64,000 bases of DNA. It comes from Gordonia insulae (GTDB lineage: Bacteria > Actinomycetota > Actinomycetes > Mycobacteriales > Mycobacteriaceae). A model generated the notes under the pieces. The model was not told where the DNA came from and made no database searches. It was given only the letters and a program-made list of their open reading frames with translations. This document shows, piece by piece, positions 46,580-55,945 of the stretch. Every line of letters starts with the position of its first letter. Positions within the stretch are counted from its first letter, which is position 1. A program made the translations under genes and the position numbers. The stretch spans positions 4,278,001 to 4,342,000 of the forward strand of contig NZ_CP033972.1 of the NCBI RefSeq assembly GCF_003855095.1, written 5' to 3'.

Positions 46580-47059
46580 ATGGCCACCAAGACCCCGATC
46601 ACCAGCACGTTGACCGAGGAGCAGAAGACCGTCACCGGTCAGGCTCTGCAGGACACCCTGGTCGACCTGATCGATCTGTCGTTGATCGCCAAGCAGGCGC
46701 ACTGGAACGTGGTGGGACGGCAGTTCCGTTCGGTCCACCTCGAACTCGACGAATTGGTCGCGGTGAGCCGTGAGTTCACCGACGCCGCCGCCGAGCGGGC
46801 CACCGCCATCGGCGTGAGCCCCGACGGTCGTGCGGAGACGGTTGCGAAGACCGCACACACCAAGGGCTTCGGTGAGGGCTGGACCGCCGACTCCGACGTC
46901 GTCGACGCCGTCGTCGAGAACCTGAAGGCGGTCATCGCAGGTCTGCGCGAGCGGATCGACACCACCGAGAAGACCGATCCGGTGACGCAGGACCTGCTCA
47001 TCGGATTCGCCTCCAAGCTCGAGCAGTTGCACTGGATGTGGCAGGCGCAGGTCGCCTGA
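46580..47059 (+). CDS. dps: Dps-type ferritin-like DNA-binding protein
   Basis: A 159-residue four-helix protein that forms 12-mer iron-storage cages and protects DNA from peroxides. The ferroxidase motif is present: H41 (AHWNVVG), H53 and D57 (RSVHLELDELV). AAAGGAG lies eight bases before ATG 46580, which is preferred over GTG 46571. It follows ohr in the same direction and is probably co-regulated with it in the oxidative-stress response. A role in DNA binding is assumed from the family; no Lys-rich tail is visible. Confidence 0.93.
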   Translation: MATKTPITSTLTEEQKTVTGQALQDTLVDLIDLSLIAKQAHWNVVGRQFRSVHLELDELVAVSREFTDAAAERATAIGVSPDGRAETVAKTAHTKGFGEGWTADSDVVDAVVENLKAVIAGLRERIDTTEKTDPVTQDLLIGFASKLEQLHWMWQAQVA

Positions 47060-47184
47060 CCTCTCCCGCGAGTCGCGCCGTCCGCTTCTCCCACACACTC
47101 TGTGGTGAGGCGGGCGGCGCGCCGTCATCTACGCAGGTGTGACCGGGCGCACTCCGGCTCCCCGGGCAGAGGTAGCGTGGCCCC

Positions 47185-47637
47185 GTGGACAGTTGGGGAG
47201 CAAGTGTGGGGCTGGGATTACTCGCGGCGGCGCTGGGCGTGATCGCCTTCGTGCGATACCGCGAACGCGAGACCGCATCGATGCAGCGCGACGTGACGCT
47301 GGCACGGGAACTGCGGGAACTGGCCGGGGGCGATGACGTGCGGCTGGCCGCCGTGGACGAGTTCGAACTGGCCATCTACCAGCGACTCTTCTATGCGAGC
47401 GTCGTCGCGCCGCGTATCCGCAGTGCGGCGTGGGCACTCCTCGGGACCGCGCTCGCGGTGACCGCGACGCTCGCGACCGCGGCGGGCGACGGTCTGCTGT
47501 ACACGGTCGTCCACGTGTCGACGATCGTCCTCGCTGCGGTGTTCGGGGTGGCGACCCTCGTCTTCACCGCACTCGCGCTCTTCCACACCGCGACGACTCC
47601 GCGGGTCTCGTTCGAGGACTCCTACGGCCAGTCCTGA
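47185..47637 (+). CDS. Small membrane protein (three hydrophobic segments)
   Basis: A 150-residue hypothetical protein with one N-terminal helix (VGLGLLAAALGVIAFV) and two further helices after residue 80 (AWALLGTALAVTATLATAA, VHVSTIVLAAVFGVATLVF). A conserved-looking soluble stretch with RELRELAGGDDVRL lies between them. It is placed as a leaderless gene, since TAGCGT at 47173-47178 lies six bases before GTG 47185. No family recognised. Confidence 0.6.
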   Translation: MDSWGASVGLGLLAAALGVIAFVRYRERETASMQRDVTLARELRELAGGDDVRLAAVDEFELAIYQRLFYASVVAPRIRSAAWALLGTALAVTATLATAAGDGLLYTVVHVSTIVLAAVFGVATLVFTALALFHTATTPRVSFEDSYGQS

Positions 47638-47670
47638 GCCGGGGTCCCCATGCGCGTCGCCCTCGCCGGG

Positions 47671-48618
47671 TCAGCGGGCGAAGCGTCGCCGATAGATCGT
47701 CGGCGAGACGCCGACGGCGGCGTTGAAGTGGTGGCGCAGGAGCGTCGCGGACGCGAAGCCGACCTGTTCGGCGACCACGTCGACCGGTAGCCCGGTCGAT
47801 TCCAGGAGGCGTCGGGCATGCAGGACGCGCTGCTCGGTGAGCCATTTGTGCGGGGACACCCCGACCTCGTCGACGAACCGGCGCGCGAAGGTGCGGGTGG
47901 ACATGTGCATCCGTTCGGCCAGGTCGTCCACGGCGATGTCGGTGTCGAGGTGTTCGATCATCCACTGCAGCACCGCGGCGAACCCGTCCGACTCGCACTC
48001 GGGCACGGGTGCCTCGACGAATTGTCGCTGCCCACCGTCACGGTGCGGCGGCACCACCATGCGGCGGGCGATGCGATTGGCCACCTCTGGTCCGAACTCC
48101 GCGCGGACCAGATGCAGTGATGCGTCGATGCCGGCCGCGGTGCCCGCACTCGTGGTGACCGGTCCGTCGTCGACGAACAGGACGTCGGTGTCGACGATGG
48201 CCTTCGGGTACTGCTGGGCGAGCTCGGCGCCGTAGCGCCAGTGCGTGGTGCACCGCCTGCCGTCGAGGAGTCCTGCCGCACCGGCCGCGAACGCGCCCGA
48301 GCACACCGTCAACACGCGACCACCGTTGTCGACGACGGTGCGCAGGGTGTCGAGGATCTCCGGTGGGAAGTCGGGCTCGGTGCTGCCGCCGGGGATGGCG
48401 ACCAGGTCGGCGTCCAGACATTCCTCGAGGGCGTGTGGTGGGACGACGAAGGCGCCGTTGCCGATGCTCAGCGGGACCCCGGGTTCGGGTGAGCCGATGA
48501 GGAATTCAAAGGGTGGGACGCCGTCGTCGGTGCGGTCGAGGCCGAACACCTCGTTGACGACCCCGAACTCGAAGAGGGCGACCCGTCGGAAGAGCAGTAC
48601 GGCGACCTTGTTGAGCAC
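47671..48618 (-). CDS. GlxA-type regulator (DJ-1/PfpI + AraC HTH)
   Basis: A 315-residue regulator that resembles the one at 8.3 kb in architecture. The N-terminal domain carries LTVCSGAFAAGAAGLLDGRRCTTHW with the elbow Cys, and the C-terminal part has two AraC helix-turn-helix motifs (DDLAERMHMSTRTFARRF and VDVVAEQVGFASATLLRHHF). It is convergent with the small membrane protein gene and has no clear target operon beside it. The GTG 48618 start is used. Confidence 0.87.
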   Translation of the reverse strand: MLNKVAVLLFRRVALFEFGVVNEVFGLDRTDDGVPPFEFLIGSPEPGVPLSIGNGAFVVPPHALEECLDADLVAIPGGSTEPDFPPEILDTLRTVVDNGGRVLTVCSGAFAAGAAGLLDGRRCTTHWRYGAELAQQYPKAIVDTDVLFVDDGPVTTSAGTAAGIDASLHLVRAEFGPEVANRIARRMVVPPHRDGGQRQFVEAPVPECESDGFAAVLQWMIEHLDTDIAVDDLAERMHMSTRTFARRFVDEVGVSPHKWLTEQRVLHARRLLESTGLPVDVVAEQVGFASATLLRHHFNAAVGVSPTIYRRRFAR

Positions 48619-48700
48619 GTCACCAGTATGGCAGAAAATTTGCGAACAATGTCATTCGAGCCACTGTTGGCGGGATATTGACGGGAGAATACTTTCTGTC

Positions 48701-48883
48701 ATGAACACCATGATCCTGATCATGCTCCTGATCGCCTTCGTCGCGCCCGCGGCGGTGATGGTCTACCGCTCTGAGCGGCGGACGGACCACATCTCCCGGG
48801 TCCCGTTCGGCTTCGGCGCCGACAGCGACCGCATCCACGACGAACTGGTGGTACTGAACCTGCGTCGGCGCGACTGCTCGTGA
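48701..48883 (+). CDS. Small single-pass membrane protein
   Basis: A 60-residue hypothetical protein with an N-terminal membrane helix (MILIMLLIAFVAPAAVMVY) and a charged C-terminal half with HDELVVLNLRRRDCS. GGGAG is 14 bases before ATG 48701, a long spacing; ATG 48710 is another start. It lies between the GlxA-type regulator and the secreted protein gene. It was kept because the hydrophobic segment and codon use look real, but support is modest. Confidence 0.45.
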   Translation: MNTMILIMLLIAFVAPAAVMVYRSERRTDHISRVPFGFGADSDRIHDELVVLNLRRRDCS

Positions 48884-49004
48884 GGGTTTGCGTCGCGGGG
48901 CTCCGCGGCGCGGGCACGAGGTCGGCCCCGGCTGTTATGTTGGGGCCGTTCCGGGCAGTGGGGTGCTGCCGACAGTCGAGATCCTTTGGGGGGCGTTCGG
49001 TCGT

Positions 49005-50465
49005 ATGCCGCGTATCCGCGTGTGGTCGGTCGCCGTCCTGCTCGTCGTGATCGCCGTGATCACCGCGGCATCCGCGGTGGTCAGAACCTCGAGTCCGAGC
49101 GCGGCAGCCCAGCTCCCGCAGGGTTCCGCGAGCGTGGCCGGCGGCACCGACGCCGCCGACGGCGTGCTGGTCAGCCGCACCCTCTTCCGTGAGTCCACCG
49201 CCGCGATCGTCGTCGCCCCGGGCGTCGCCCCGGACAGCTGGCGAGGTGTCGCGGACCTCGCACGAACGCATCGCGTGCCGGTCTTCGCGCTCGACGACAC
49301 CAACCGAGCCGCCGTGGCCGCGGAACTCTCCCGGCTCGGCACGACGACCGTCTACGCCGTCGGAGATCCGTCCGTGGCCCGCGACGTGGGTGTCGGTGCG
49401 GTGACCACCGACACCCACGACCTGTCCGGAAACCGGCCGCCGGAACCGACGACGTCGTTGGTCTACCTCGACCGCGCCGGCCCGGATGCCGAGATCACCG
49501 CCGCCGCGGCCGGCGCCCGGGTGGTGCGGGTCCCGGTCGCCGATCCGCGCTCCACCGGCGAATCCGTGCGTGCGCTGCGGGAGAATCCGGGCGCCGCGGT
49601 CCGGGCATTCGGTGCGGACTTCGGCAGCAGTGCCGACTTCGCCGCGCGCGTGCAGACGGCGCGGTCGCAGACCGAACTGCCCGGTGGTGGTCAGCTCGTG
49701 TTCCCGGGCCGCCGGTTGGTCGCCCTCTACGGTTCGCCGGGGTCACCGTCGCTGGGTCCGCTGGGCGCCCAGGACCTGCCGGCCTCCGTCGATCGGGTGA
49801 AAAGGCTTGCCGCCCAATATCAGCCGGTCAGCCGGGAGCCGGTGGTGCCGGCGTTCGAGATCATCGTCTCGGTCGCGTCGTCGGAACCCGGCCCCGACAA
49901 CTCGTACAGCAGCATGATCGATCCCGGCGAGATCCGACGGTGGGTGCAGGCCGCGCGGGCCGCCGGGATCTACGTGACCCTCGATCTCCAGCCCGGCCGG
50001 ACCGACTTCCTGACGCAGGCCAAGCGATACGCCGACCTGCTGGCCGAACCGAACGTCGGGTTGGCCCTCGATCCCGAGTGGCGCCTCAAGCCCGACCAGG
50101 TGCATCTGAGTCAGATCGGCTCGGTGTCCGCGGACGAGGTCAATCGGACGTCCGAATGGCTTGCCGGATTGGTCCGCGCCCGCGGGTTGCCACAGAAGAC
50201 GTTCGTACTGCATCAGTTCGACAGCGCATCGCTGGAGAACCGCGACCGCATCATCACGTCGCGGCCCGAACTGCAGGTGGTGCTCCACGCCGACGGGCAC
50301 GGGACGCCGCCGGTGAAACTCGGGACCTGGCAGCGCCTGATCTCCGGTTTGCCCCCGAACATCTGGATGGGGTGGAAGAATTTCTACACCGAGGACCATC
50401 CGACGTTCCCGCCGTCGCGCACCATGCAGATCCAGCCGACGCCCTGGTTCGTCTCATATCAGTAG
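49005..50465 (+). CDS. Secreted two-domain protein (CWB2-like + TIM-barrel-like)
   Basis: A 486-residue protein with an N-terminal membrane/signal segment (VWSVAVLLVVIAVITAASAVV). Residues about 45-140 (VSRTLFRESTAAIVVAPG, VPVFALDDTNRAAVAAELSRL) resemble cell-wall-binding repeat 2 units. The C-terminal 220 residues (FEIIVSVASSEPGPDNSYSS, AARAAGIYVTLDLQPGRTDF, LNGLALDPEWRL-like) look like a TIM barrel of the kind seen in uncharacterised actinobacterial wall proteins. DUF2252 paralogue 2 follows nine bases downstream, so they are likely one operon. ATG 49005 is chosen from the signal peptide; the open frame extends upstream to 48888. Confidence 0.65.
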   Translation: MPRIRVWSVAVLLVVIAVITAASAVVRTSSPSAAAQLPQGSASVAGGTDAADGVLVSRTLFRESTAAIVVAPGVAPDSWRGVADLARTHRVPVFALDDTNRAAVAAELSRLGTTTVYAVGDPSVARDVGVGAVTTDTHDLSGNRPPEPTTSLVYLDRAGPDAEITAAAAGARVVRVPVADPRSTGESVRALRENPGAAVRAFGADFGSSADFAARVQTARSQTELPGGGQLVFPGRRLVALYGSPGSPSLGPLGAQDLPASVDRVKRLAAQYQPVSREPVVPAFEIIVSVASSEPGPDNSYSSMIDPGEIRRWVQAARAAGIYVTLDLQPGRTDFLTQAKRYADLLAEPNVGLALDPEWRLKPDQVHLSQIGSVSADEVNRTSEWLAGLVRARGLPQKTFVLHQFDSASLENRDRIITSRPELQVVLHADGHGTPPVKLGTWQRLISGLPPNIWMGWKNFYTEDHPTFPPSRTMQIQPTPWFVSYQ

Positions 50466-50474
50466 GAGACGCTC

Positions 50475-51818
50475 ATGGCCGCGACGATCGACGAATTGGC
50501 CGCGTGCCCCGATCCGTCGAGCCGACCCGATCCGATCGCCGTCCTGACGGCGCAGGCGACCTCGCGGGTGGCCGACCTGATCCCGGTGCGCAACGCGCGC
50601 ATGGCGGCGACACCGTTCACCTTCTATCGGGGGGCGGCGGCAGTGATGGCCGGCGACCTCGCCGCGACGCCGGACTCCGGGGTGACCACGCAGTTGTGCG
50701 GTGACGCGCATCTGAGCAACTTCGGTGTCTTCAACACGCCGGAGCGGCGGATGATCTTCGACCTCAACGACTTCGACGAGACGAGCCCCGGACCGTTCGA
50801 ATGGGATCTGAAGCGGCTGGCGGCCAGCTTCGTGGTGGCCGGACGCGGCAACGGCTTCGATGCCGTCACCACCCGCGACTGTGCCCGCGAGGTGGCCAAG
50901 TCCTACCGTCGGTGGATCCTGGCCAGTGTGCAGCAGTCCACGATGGAGTGCTGGTACGCGCGCATCGACGTCGAGGAGATGATCGCCGCCGTCGGCAAGA
51001 TGTTGGACACCTCGACCGAGGCGCGGACCGTGAAGGGTCTGAAGAAGGCGCGCCATCGCAACAGTCTCCAGGCGCTCGGCAAGCTCTGCGTCTTCGACGA
51101 GCACGGCGATCCGCACATCCGCAGCGATCCGCCGCTGTTGGTGCCGGTCCACGAGTTGTTCGGAGACCACCACGCCGACATGGTCGCCGAGCGGATCGGC
51201 GAGCGGATCGAGGAGTACCGGGCCAACCTGCCCGACTACATCCGCGCCCTGTTCGATCAGTTCACCCCGGTCGACTTCGCGCGCAAGGTCGTCGGTGTGG
51301 GAAGCGTCGGAACCCGCGCGTGGATCGTGCTGATGCGTGGACAGCGCGGCGAGGACCCGCTGTTCCTCCAGCTGAAAGAGGCGCAGCGCTCGGTCCTCGT
51401 CGACCACGTGCCCACCGCGCCCTACCCGAACCAGGGTCAGCGGGTGGTGGAGGGGCAGCGGCTGCTGCAGGCGGCGAGCGATCTGTTCCTCGGCTGGACC
51501 TCGGGGTTCGACGAGAACGGGGAGAAACGCGACTTCTATGTCCGTCAACTGCGCGACGGCAAGGGGTCGGTCGTCGTCGAGGCGCTGAACCCGGCAGAAC
51601 TCACGCTCTATGCCCGGCTGTGCGGACGGGCGTTGGCGCAGGCACACGCGCGGACGGCGAGCCGGCACGACATCGCCGACTATCTGCAGAGCGGAAAGGG
51701 TTTCGCCCGGGCGATCGCGGACTTCGCCGAGACCTACGCAGATCTCAACGCCGGTGACCACAGCGCGATGACCACCGAGATCGCCGAGGGGCGGCTCGAG
51801 GTACACGAACTGGCCTGA
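50475..51818 (+). CDS. DUF2252-family protein, paralogue 2 (kinase-like fold)
   Basis: A 447-residue cytosolic protein. CGDAHLSNFGVF near residue 76 and IFDLNDFDETSPGPFEWDLK after it are the same kinase-like motifs as in the protein at 17.5 kb, and long stretches (VVGVGSVGTRAW, DFYVRQLRDGKGSVVVEAL) align without gaps, so the two are paralogues. The N-terminus is shorter than in paralogue 1. GGAG precedes ATG 50475. The gene starts nine bases after the secreted CWB2-like protein gene and is probably coupled to it. The activity is unproven; phosphotransfer is suggested by the motifs. Confidence 0.8.
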   Translation: MAATIDELAACPDPSSRPDPIAVLTAQATSRVADLIPVRNARMAATPFTFYRGAAAVMAGDLAATPDSGVTTQLCGDAHLSNFGVFNTPERRMIFDLNDFDETSPGPFEWDLKRLAASFVVAGRGNGFDAVTTRDCAREVAKSYRRWILASVQQSTMECWYARIDVEEMIAAVGKMLDTSTEARTVKGLKKARHRNSLQALGKLCVFDEHGDPHIRSDPPLLVPVHELFGDHHADMVAERIGERIEEYRANLPDYIRALFDQFTPVDFARKVVGVGSVGTRAWIVLMRGQRGEDPLFLQLKEAQRSVLVDHVPTAPYPNQGQRVVEGQRLLQAASDLFLGWTSGFDENGEKRDFYVRQLRDGKGSVVVEALNPAELTLYARLCGRALAQAHARTASRHDIADYLQSGKGFARAIADFAETYADLNAGDHSAMTTEIAEGRLEVHELA

Positions 51819-51831
51819 CGGATGAGAAGGC

Positions 51832-52839
51832 TCAGCGGTTGCGCGTGAACCGCCTGCTCACCGCCGGTGCGCCGAAACCGATCACCGCGGCGACGACGAG
51901 GCCGAGGGCTGTCTCGCCGGTGCGTTCGGCGAAGCGTCCGGGGGCCGACGCCACGTCGTCGGCGGTCAGCATCAGGATGACCAGGAACGTCGTGAACGCG
52001 GGCAGGATGTACCACCGGCTGCCACGGGTGCCGCCGGCCGCGGCGAGGACCACGCCCACCGCGACCGCGAACACCCAGGAATCCGGTGCCGACTCCACCA
52101 ACAGTGCGGCGGCCGCGGCACCGACGAGTACCGACACGAACCGTCCGATGGTGCGCCATTGCTGGAGGGCCGCATCCGGCCGCATGACCAGCAGCGCCGC
52201 CGCGCACGCCCAGCCGACGTGGTCGAGGTCGAACGCGAACCCGATGCCCGCGGTGATCACGCCGACCACACCGAGGGTGAGCCCGTAGGCGACACCGGGG
52301 AGTCGAGGCGGTGGACTCCCGGCGTTGCCGTCGGACCCGGGGAGCCGACTTTCGGGGATCGCGACCGCCACGATGAACGTGATGATCGCACCGACGATGA
52401 ACAGTCCGGTGAGCCGTAATCCGGCGGAGAGACCGTCGAGGCTGAGGCCGATGCCGACCATCGGCGGGGCGAGCACGATGAGCAGCGTCGACAGTCGGGG
52501 TCGATCGAGCCGCTGAGCACCCCAGGTCGCCAGGACGGGCAGGATGAGCAATGTCGCGAGCGCGAGGGCGGGCCACGGTGACACCGCCGCGCCCAGGGTG
52601 ATGGGCACCCCCAGGATCGCGGACGCCGCGAGGATGATCACGCGCCGACGTCGTGGCCTGGGTATACCGATCGCCAACGCCGGAATCATTCCCAAGGCCA
52701 GCGCGGCGCCCGATTCGACATCGACGAGAGCGGTGATCAGCACCGCCGGGATCGCCGCCACCAAAGCGGCGGCGGCCGGCAACCACCGCCACACCAGTAC
52801 GGGCGGCGGCGATGCATCGGTCACATCGGGGTCGGTCAC
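51832..52839 (-). CDS. FUSC-like integral membrane protein
   Basis: A 335-residue protein with about ten hydrophobic segments, in two similar halves (ALALGMIPALAIGIPRPRRR... and WACAAALLVMRPDAALQQWRTIGRFVSVLVGA). The second half matches the FUSC/aromatic acid exporter-like pattern LLxMRPxxxxxxxRxxxRxxG. A role in export or in general membrane function is only suggested by family. The start is GTG 52839, six bases after TATTGT, a leaderless arrangement. The gene is convergent with the DUF2252 gene. Confidence 0.7.
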   Translation of the reverse strand: MTDPDVTDASPPPVLVWRWLPAAAALVAAIPAVLITALVDVESGAALALGMIPALAIGIPRPRRRRVIILAASAILGVPITLGAAVSPWPALALATLLILPVLATWGAQRLDRPRLSTLLIVLAPPMVGIGLSLDGLSAGLRLTGLFIVGAIITFIVAVAIPESRLPGSDGNAGSPPPRLPGVAYGLTLGVVGVITAGIGFAFDLDHVGWACAAALLVMRPDAALQQWRTIGRFVSVLVGAAAAALLVESAPDSWVFAVAVGVVLAAAGGTRGSRWYILPAFTTFLVILMLTADDVASAPGRFAERTGETALGLVVAAVIGFGAPAVSRRFTRNR

Positions 52840-53000
52840 CCCCGAACAATAGGGCAGGCCGTGTGCGTCGATGGCCTCGTGGGGAGCGTGGCCCGCTCCC
52901 CCGACACCGAGTCGGTGGTGATGGACTCCGCCCGCGCCGAGTGCCAAGCTTCGATGAGCCGTGCCGCGTGTGCACGTCATCGGTCCTGAAGGGGGCGCGA

Positions 53001-54542
53001 ATGGCCGGTTCCCGACGATGGATCTCTCTGGCGGCCACCTGTACCGCCGCCGGCCTGGTGTGGCTGGCGTTCGCCGACTTCGGTGTCGCCACCCCGACGA
53101 TCGCCGACGAGATGCACGCCGATCTCGGTGGGCTGCAATGGGCGAACAACGCCTTCAGCCTGATGGCGGGGGCACTGGTGATCGCGGCCGGCAGGTTCGG
53201 CGACATCTTCGGGCAGCGACGGATACTCCAGATCGGCATCCTGGTGTTCGCCGCCTGCTCGGTGGTCGCCGCCCTCGCACCCGGTGTCGGCACGCTCATC
53301 GTCGGCCGCGGGCTGATGGGAATCGGTGCGGCACTGATTCTTCCGGCTACCCTGGCGCTGATCCCCAAGCAGTTCTCCGGCGCCGCACAGTTGACCGCCT
53401 TCGGCGTCTGGCAGGCCGTGGCCTGGGGTGGACAGGCGCTCGCACCCGCCATCGGTGGCGTGATCACCGACGGTCCCGGGTGGCGCTGGCTCTTCTGGAT
53501 CAATCTGCCACTCGCCCTGGTCGCCTTCCTCGTGATCCGCGCCATGACACCGGAATCCGTCGAGGAGGACGCGGATCGCCGAATCGACTGGTTCGGTCTC
53601 GCGACCATCGGGCTCGCCGTGTTCGCGTTGCTCTACGCACTGACCGACGGTCCGACGGCCGGGTGGTCGAGCCCATTGGTGGTGTCACTGTTCGTCGCGG
53701 CGGTGGTGCTCGCGGTGGCCTGGGTGCTGATCGAGCGCAGGGTCGCCGCGCCCCTGGTGGACCTGTCGCTGTTCCGGCTGCGCGCCTATGACGGTGCGCT
53801 GACGGCGAATCTGATGATGAACCTCGCCTATGCCGGGTTGAGTTATCTGCTGGTGCTGTGGCTGCAGAACGCCCGTGGGTACAGCGCGGTGGAGGCGGGT
53901 CTGCTGATGCTGCCGGCGACCATCGGCATCTTCGCGCTCATCCCGGTCGGCGGCAGATTGGACAGCCGACTGGGCGGACGCGTCCCGGTGCTGATCGGTC
54001 TGGTGGTGCTCGCGATCGGCATGGCCGTACTCGGACCGCTACACGCGGACAGCTCGATGTGGCTGGTGGCGGTCGCGCTGGTGGCGATCGGGTGTGGGCT
54101 GGGTCTGCTGTCGACACCCATCTCGAACACCGCGGTCGGCGACGTCCCGGGCCGGCTGTCCGGTACCGCTGCCGGCGTGTTCAAGATGTCGAGCATGGTC
54201 GGCGGCGCACTCGGCGTCGCGCTGCTGACGGCGATCACGCGGGGCCTGACCATCGCGGATTCGGATCGCGCCATCCAGGATTCGGGCCTGACGGGCAGCG
54301 AGGTCGATCAGGCGCGCGGGGCGCTGGTGAACTCGTCGTCCTTCGCCGACGCGTTGTCCCGGCTGCCGGCCGAGCTGCAGAAGAAGGTGACGGATGCCGT
54401 CGTCATCGCGTTCTCTCACGGACTCGGGATGACGATGGTGGTCACCGCGTTCCTGATCGTCGTCGCCACTGCAGCGGTGTGGTGGTTGTGGCCGCGACGC
54501 GGAGCAGTTGTCGAGACCGCGGACGCCGACTCCGCACCGTGA
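53001..54542 (+). CDS. MFS exporter, DHA2 type
   Basis: A 513-residue transporter with about 14 helices. AAGRFGDIFGQRRILQIG after helix 2 is motif A, and AVAWGGQALAPAIGGVITDGPGWRWLFWINLP is motif C. A short loop rich in Asp and Ser separates the last two helices near residues 420-475. Members pump drugs or metabolites outward. GAAGGGGG is seven bases before ATG 53001. The M20 peptidase gene follows 38 bases downstream and may be co-transcribed. Confidence 0.85.
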   Translation: MAGSRRWISLAATCTAAGLVWLAFADFGVATPTIADEMHADLGGLQWANNAFSLMAGALVIAAGRFGDIFGQRRILQIGILVFAACSVVAALAPGVGTLIVGRGLMGIGAALILPATLALIPKQFSGAAQLTAFGVWQAVAWGGQALAPAIGGVITDGPGWRWLFWINLPLALVAFLVIRAMTPESVEEDADRRIDWFGLATIGLAVFALLYALTDGPTAGWSSPLVVSLFVAAVVLAVAWVLIERRVAAPLVDLSLFRLRAYDGALTANLMMNLAYAGLSYLLVLWLQNARGYSAVEAGLLMLPATIGIFALIPVGGRLDSRLGGRVPVLIGLVVLAIGMAVLGPLHADSSMWLVAVALVAIGCGLGLLSTPISNTAVGDVPGRLSGTAAGVFKMSSMVGGALGVALLTAITRGLTIADSDRAIQDSGLTGSEVDQARGALVNSSSFADALSRLPAELQKKVTDAVVIAFSHGLGMTMVVTAFLIVVATAAVWWLWPRRGAVVETADADSAP

Positions 54543-54580
54543 CACTCTGAGAGAACCGAGAACGGGATCGAGGAATGCTG

Positions 54581-55945
54581 ATGACTGACGATGCGCTACG
54601 CGAGCGGGTACGCGGACTGATGCCGCGTGCACAGGAGGACCTCACCGCGATGGTGGGCTTTCGTTCGGTGCACGACGCCGAGCAGGCGCCGCCGGAAGAG
54701 TGCGACAAGATGGTCGAGTGGCTGCAGGAGGCCTTCACCGAGGTCGGTCTGTCGCAGGTGGATTCGCATGTGACCGCCGACGGCAGCAAGGCCGTGACCG
54801 GCAGCCTCGCCGGACCCGACGACGCGCCGACCGTGCTGCTGTACTTCCATCACGACGTCCAGCCACCTCTCGGCGAGGACGAATGGGACTCCCCGGTCTG
54901 GTCGCTCACCGAACGCGGCGGCCGGTGGTACGGGCGCGGCGCCGCGGACTGCAAGGGCAACATCGCCGTGCACCTGGCCGCGTTGCGCGCGCTCGACGGC
55001 GACATCCCGGTCAACATCAAGATCGTGGGTGAGGGTTCCGAGGAACAGGGCACCGGCGGCATGGAGGACTTCGTGCCGAAGAACCCCGAGTTGCTGCGCG
55101 CCGACGCGATCCTGGTGTGCGATTCGGGCAACTTCGCCGTCGGGAAGCCGAGTCTGACAACGAGTCTGCGGGGTATCGCCAATGTCGTCGTCAGCGTCGA
55201 GACCCTGTCGTCGGCCATGCATTCCGGCATGTTCGGTGGTGCCGCGCCGGATGCGCTCGCGGCGCTGATCGCGATGCTGGCGTCGCTGCGGGACGACGAG
55301 GGCAACACCACCGTCGCCGGTCTCGATGCATCGGCCACGTGGCCCGGCGTCGACTATCCGGCCGATGCGTTCCGGACCGACGCGAACGTGCTCGACGGCG
55401 TCGATCTACTCGGTTCCGGTCGGGTGTCGGACATGGTGTGGGCGCGTCCCGCCGCGACCGTGTTGGGCATCGACTGCCCGCCGGTGGTCGGGTCGTCGGC
55501 GTCGATCGTGCCGAAGGCCCGGGCGCGCATCAACCTGCGGGTGCCGCCGGGCATGAACGCGCGGCACGCCCAGGACGCGCTGATCGAGCACCTCACCGCG
55601 GCTGCGCCGTGGGATGTGAAGGTGTCGTTCGAGCGTGAGGCCGACGGGTCGCCGTTCACCGGCGCGACGTCGGGCCCGGGCTACGACACCATGGTCGATG
55701 CGATGAAGTCCGCTTATGGCACCGACGTGCTGCTGATGGGTCAGGGCGGCTCGATCCCGCTGTGCAACGTCTTTCAGGAGACCTTCCCCGACGCCGAGAT
55801 CATGCTGCTCGGCGTCGAGGAACCGCAATGCCTGATCCATGCGCCCAACGAGAGCGTCGACCCGACCGAGATCGAGAACATGGCGATCGTCGAGGCGACC
55901 TTCCTGCGGGAGTATGCGAGACGGGCTGGCCTCACCCCTCGCTGA
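54581..55945 (+). CDS. M20-family dipeptidase
   Basis: A 454-residue zinc peptidase. H90 and D92 (HHDVQPP), D123 (GAADCKGN), E154 and E155 (GEGSEEQG), D in ILVCDSGNF, and the C-terminal His (LIHAPNE) supply the two-metal site. The lid domain lies between residues 210 and 320. It most likely cleaves dipeptides or N-acyl amino acids in the cytosol. GAGGA lies six bases before ATG 54581, which is preferred to ATG 54575. It overlaps the convergent acyl-CoA dehydrogenase gene by 14 bases. Confidence 0.87.
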   Translation: MTDDALRERVRGLMPRAQEDLTAMVGFRSVHDAEQAPPEECDKMVEWLQEAFTEVGLSQVDSHVTADGSKAVTGSLAGPDDAPTVLLYFHHDVQPPLGEDEWDSPVWSLTERGGRWYGRGAADCKGNIAVHLAALRALDGDIPVNIKIVGEGSEEQGTGGMEDFVPKNPELLRADAILVCDSGNFAVGKPSLTTSLRGIANVVVSVETLSSAMHSGMFGGAAPDALAALIAMLASLRDDEGNTTVAGLDASATWPGVDYPADAFRTDANVLDGVDLLGSGRVSDMVWARPAATVLGIDCPPVVGSSASIVPKARARINLRVPPGMNARHAQDALIEHLTAAAPWDVKVSFEREADGSPFTGATSGPGYDTMVDAMKSAYGTDVLLMGQGGSIPLCNVFQETFPDAEIMLLGVEEPQCLIHAPNESVDPTEIENMAIVEATFLREYARRAGLTPR

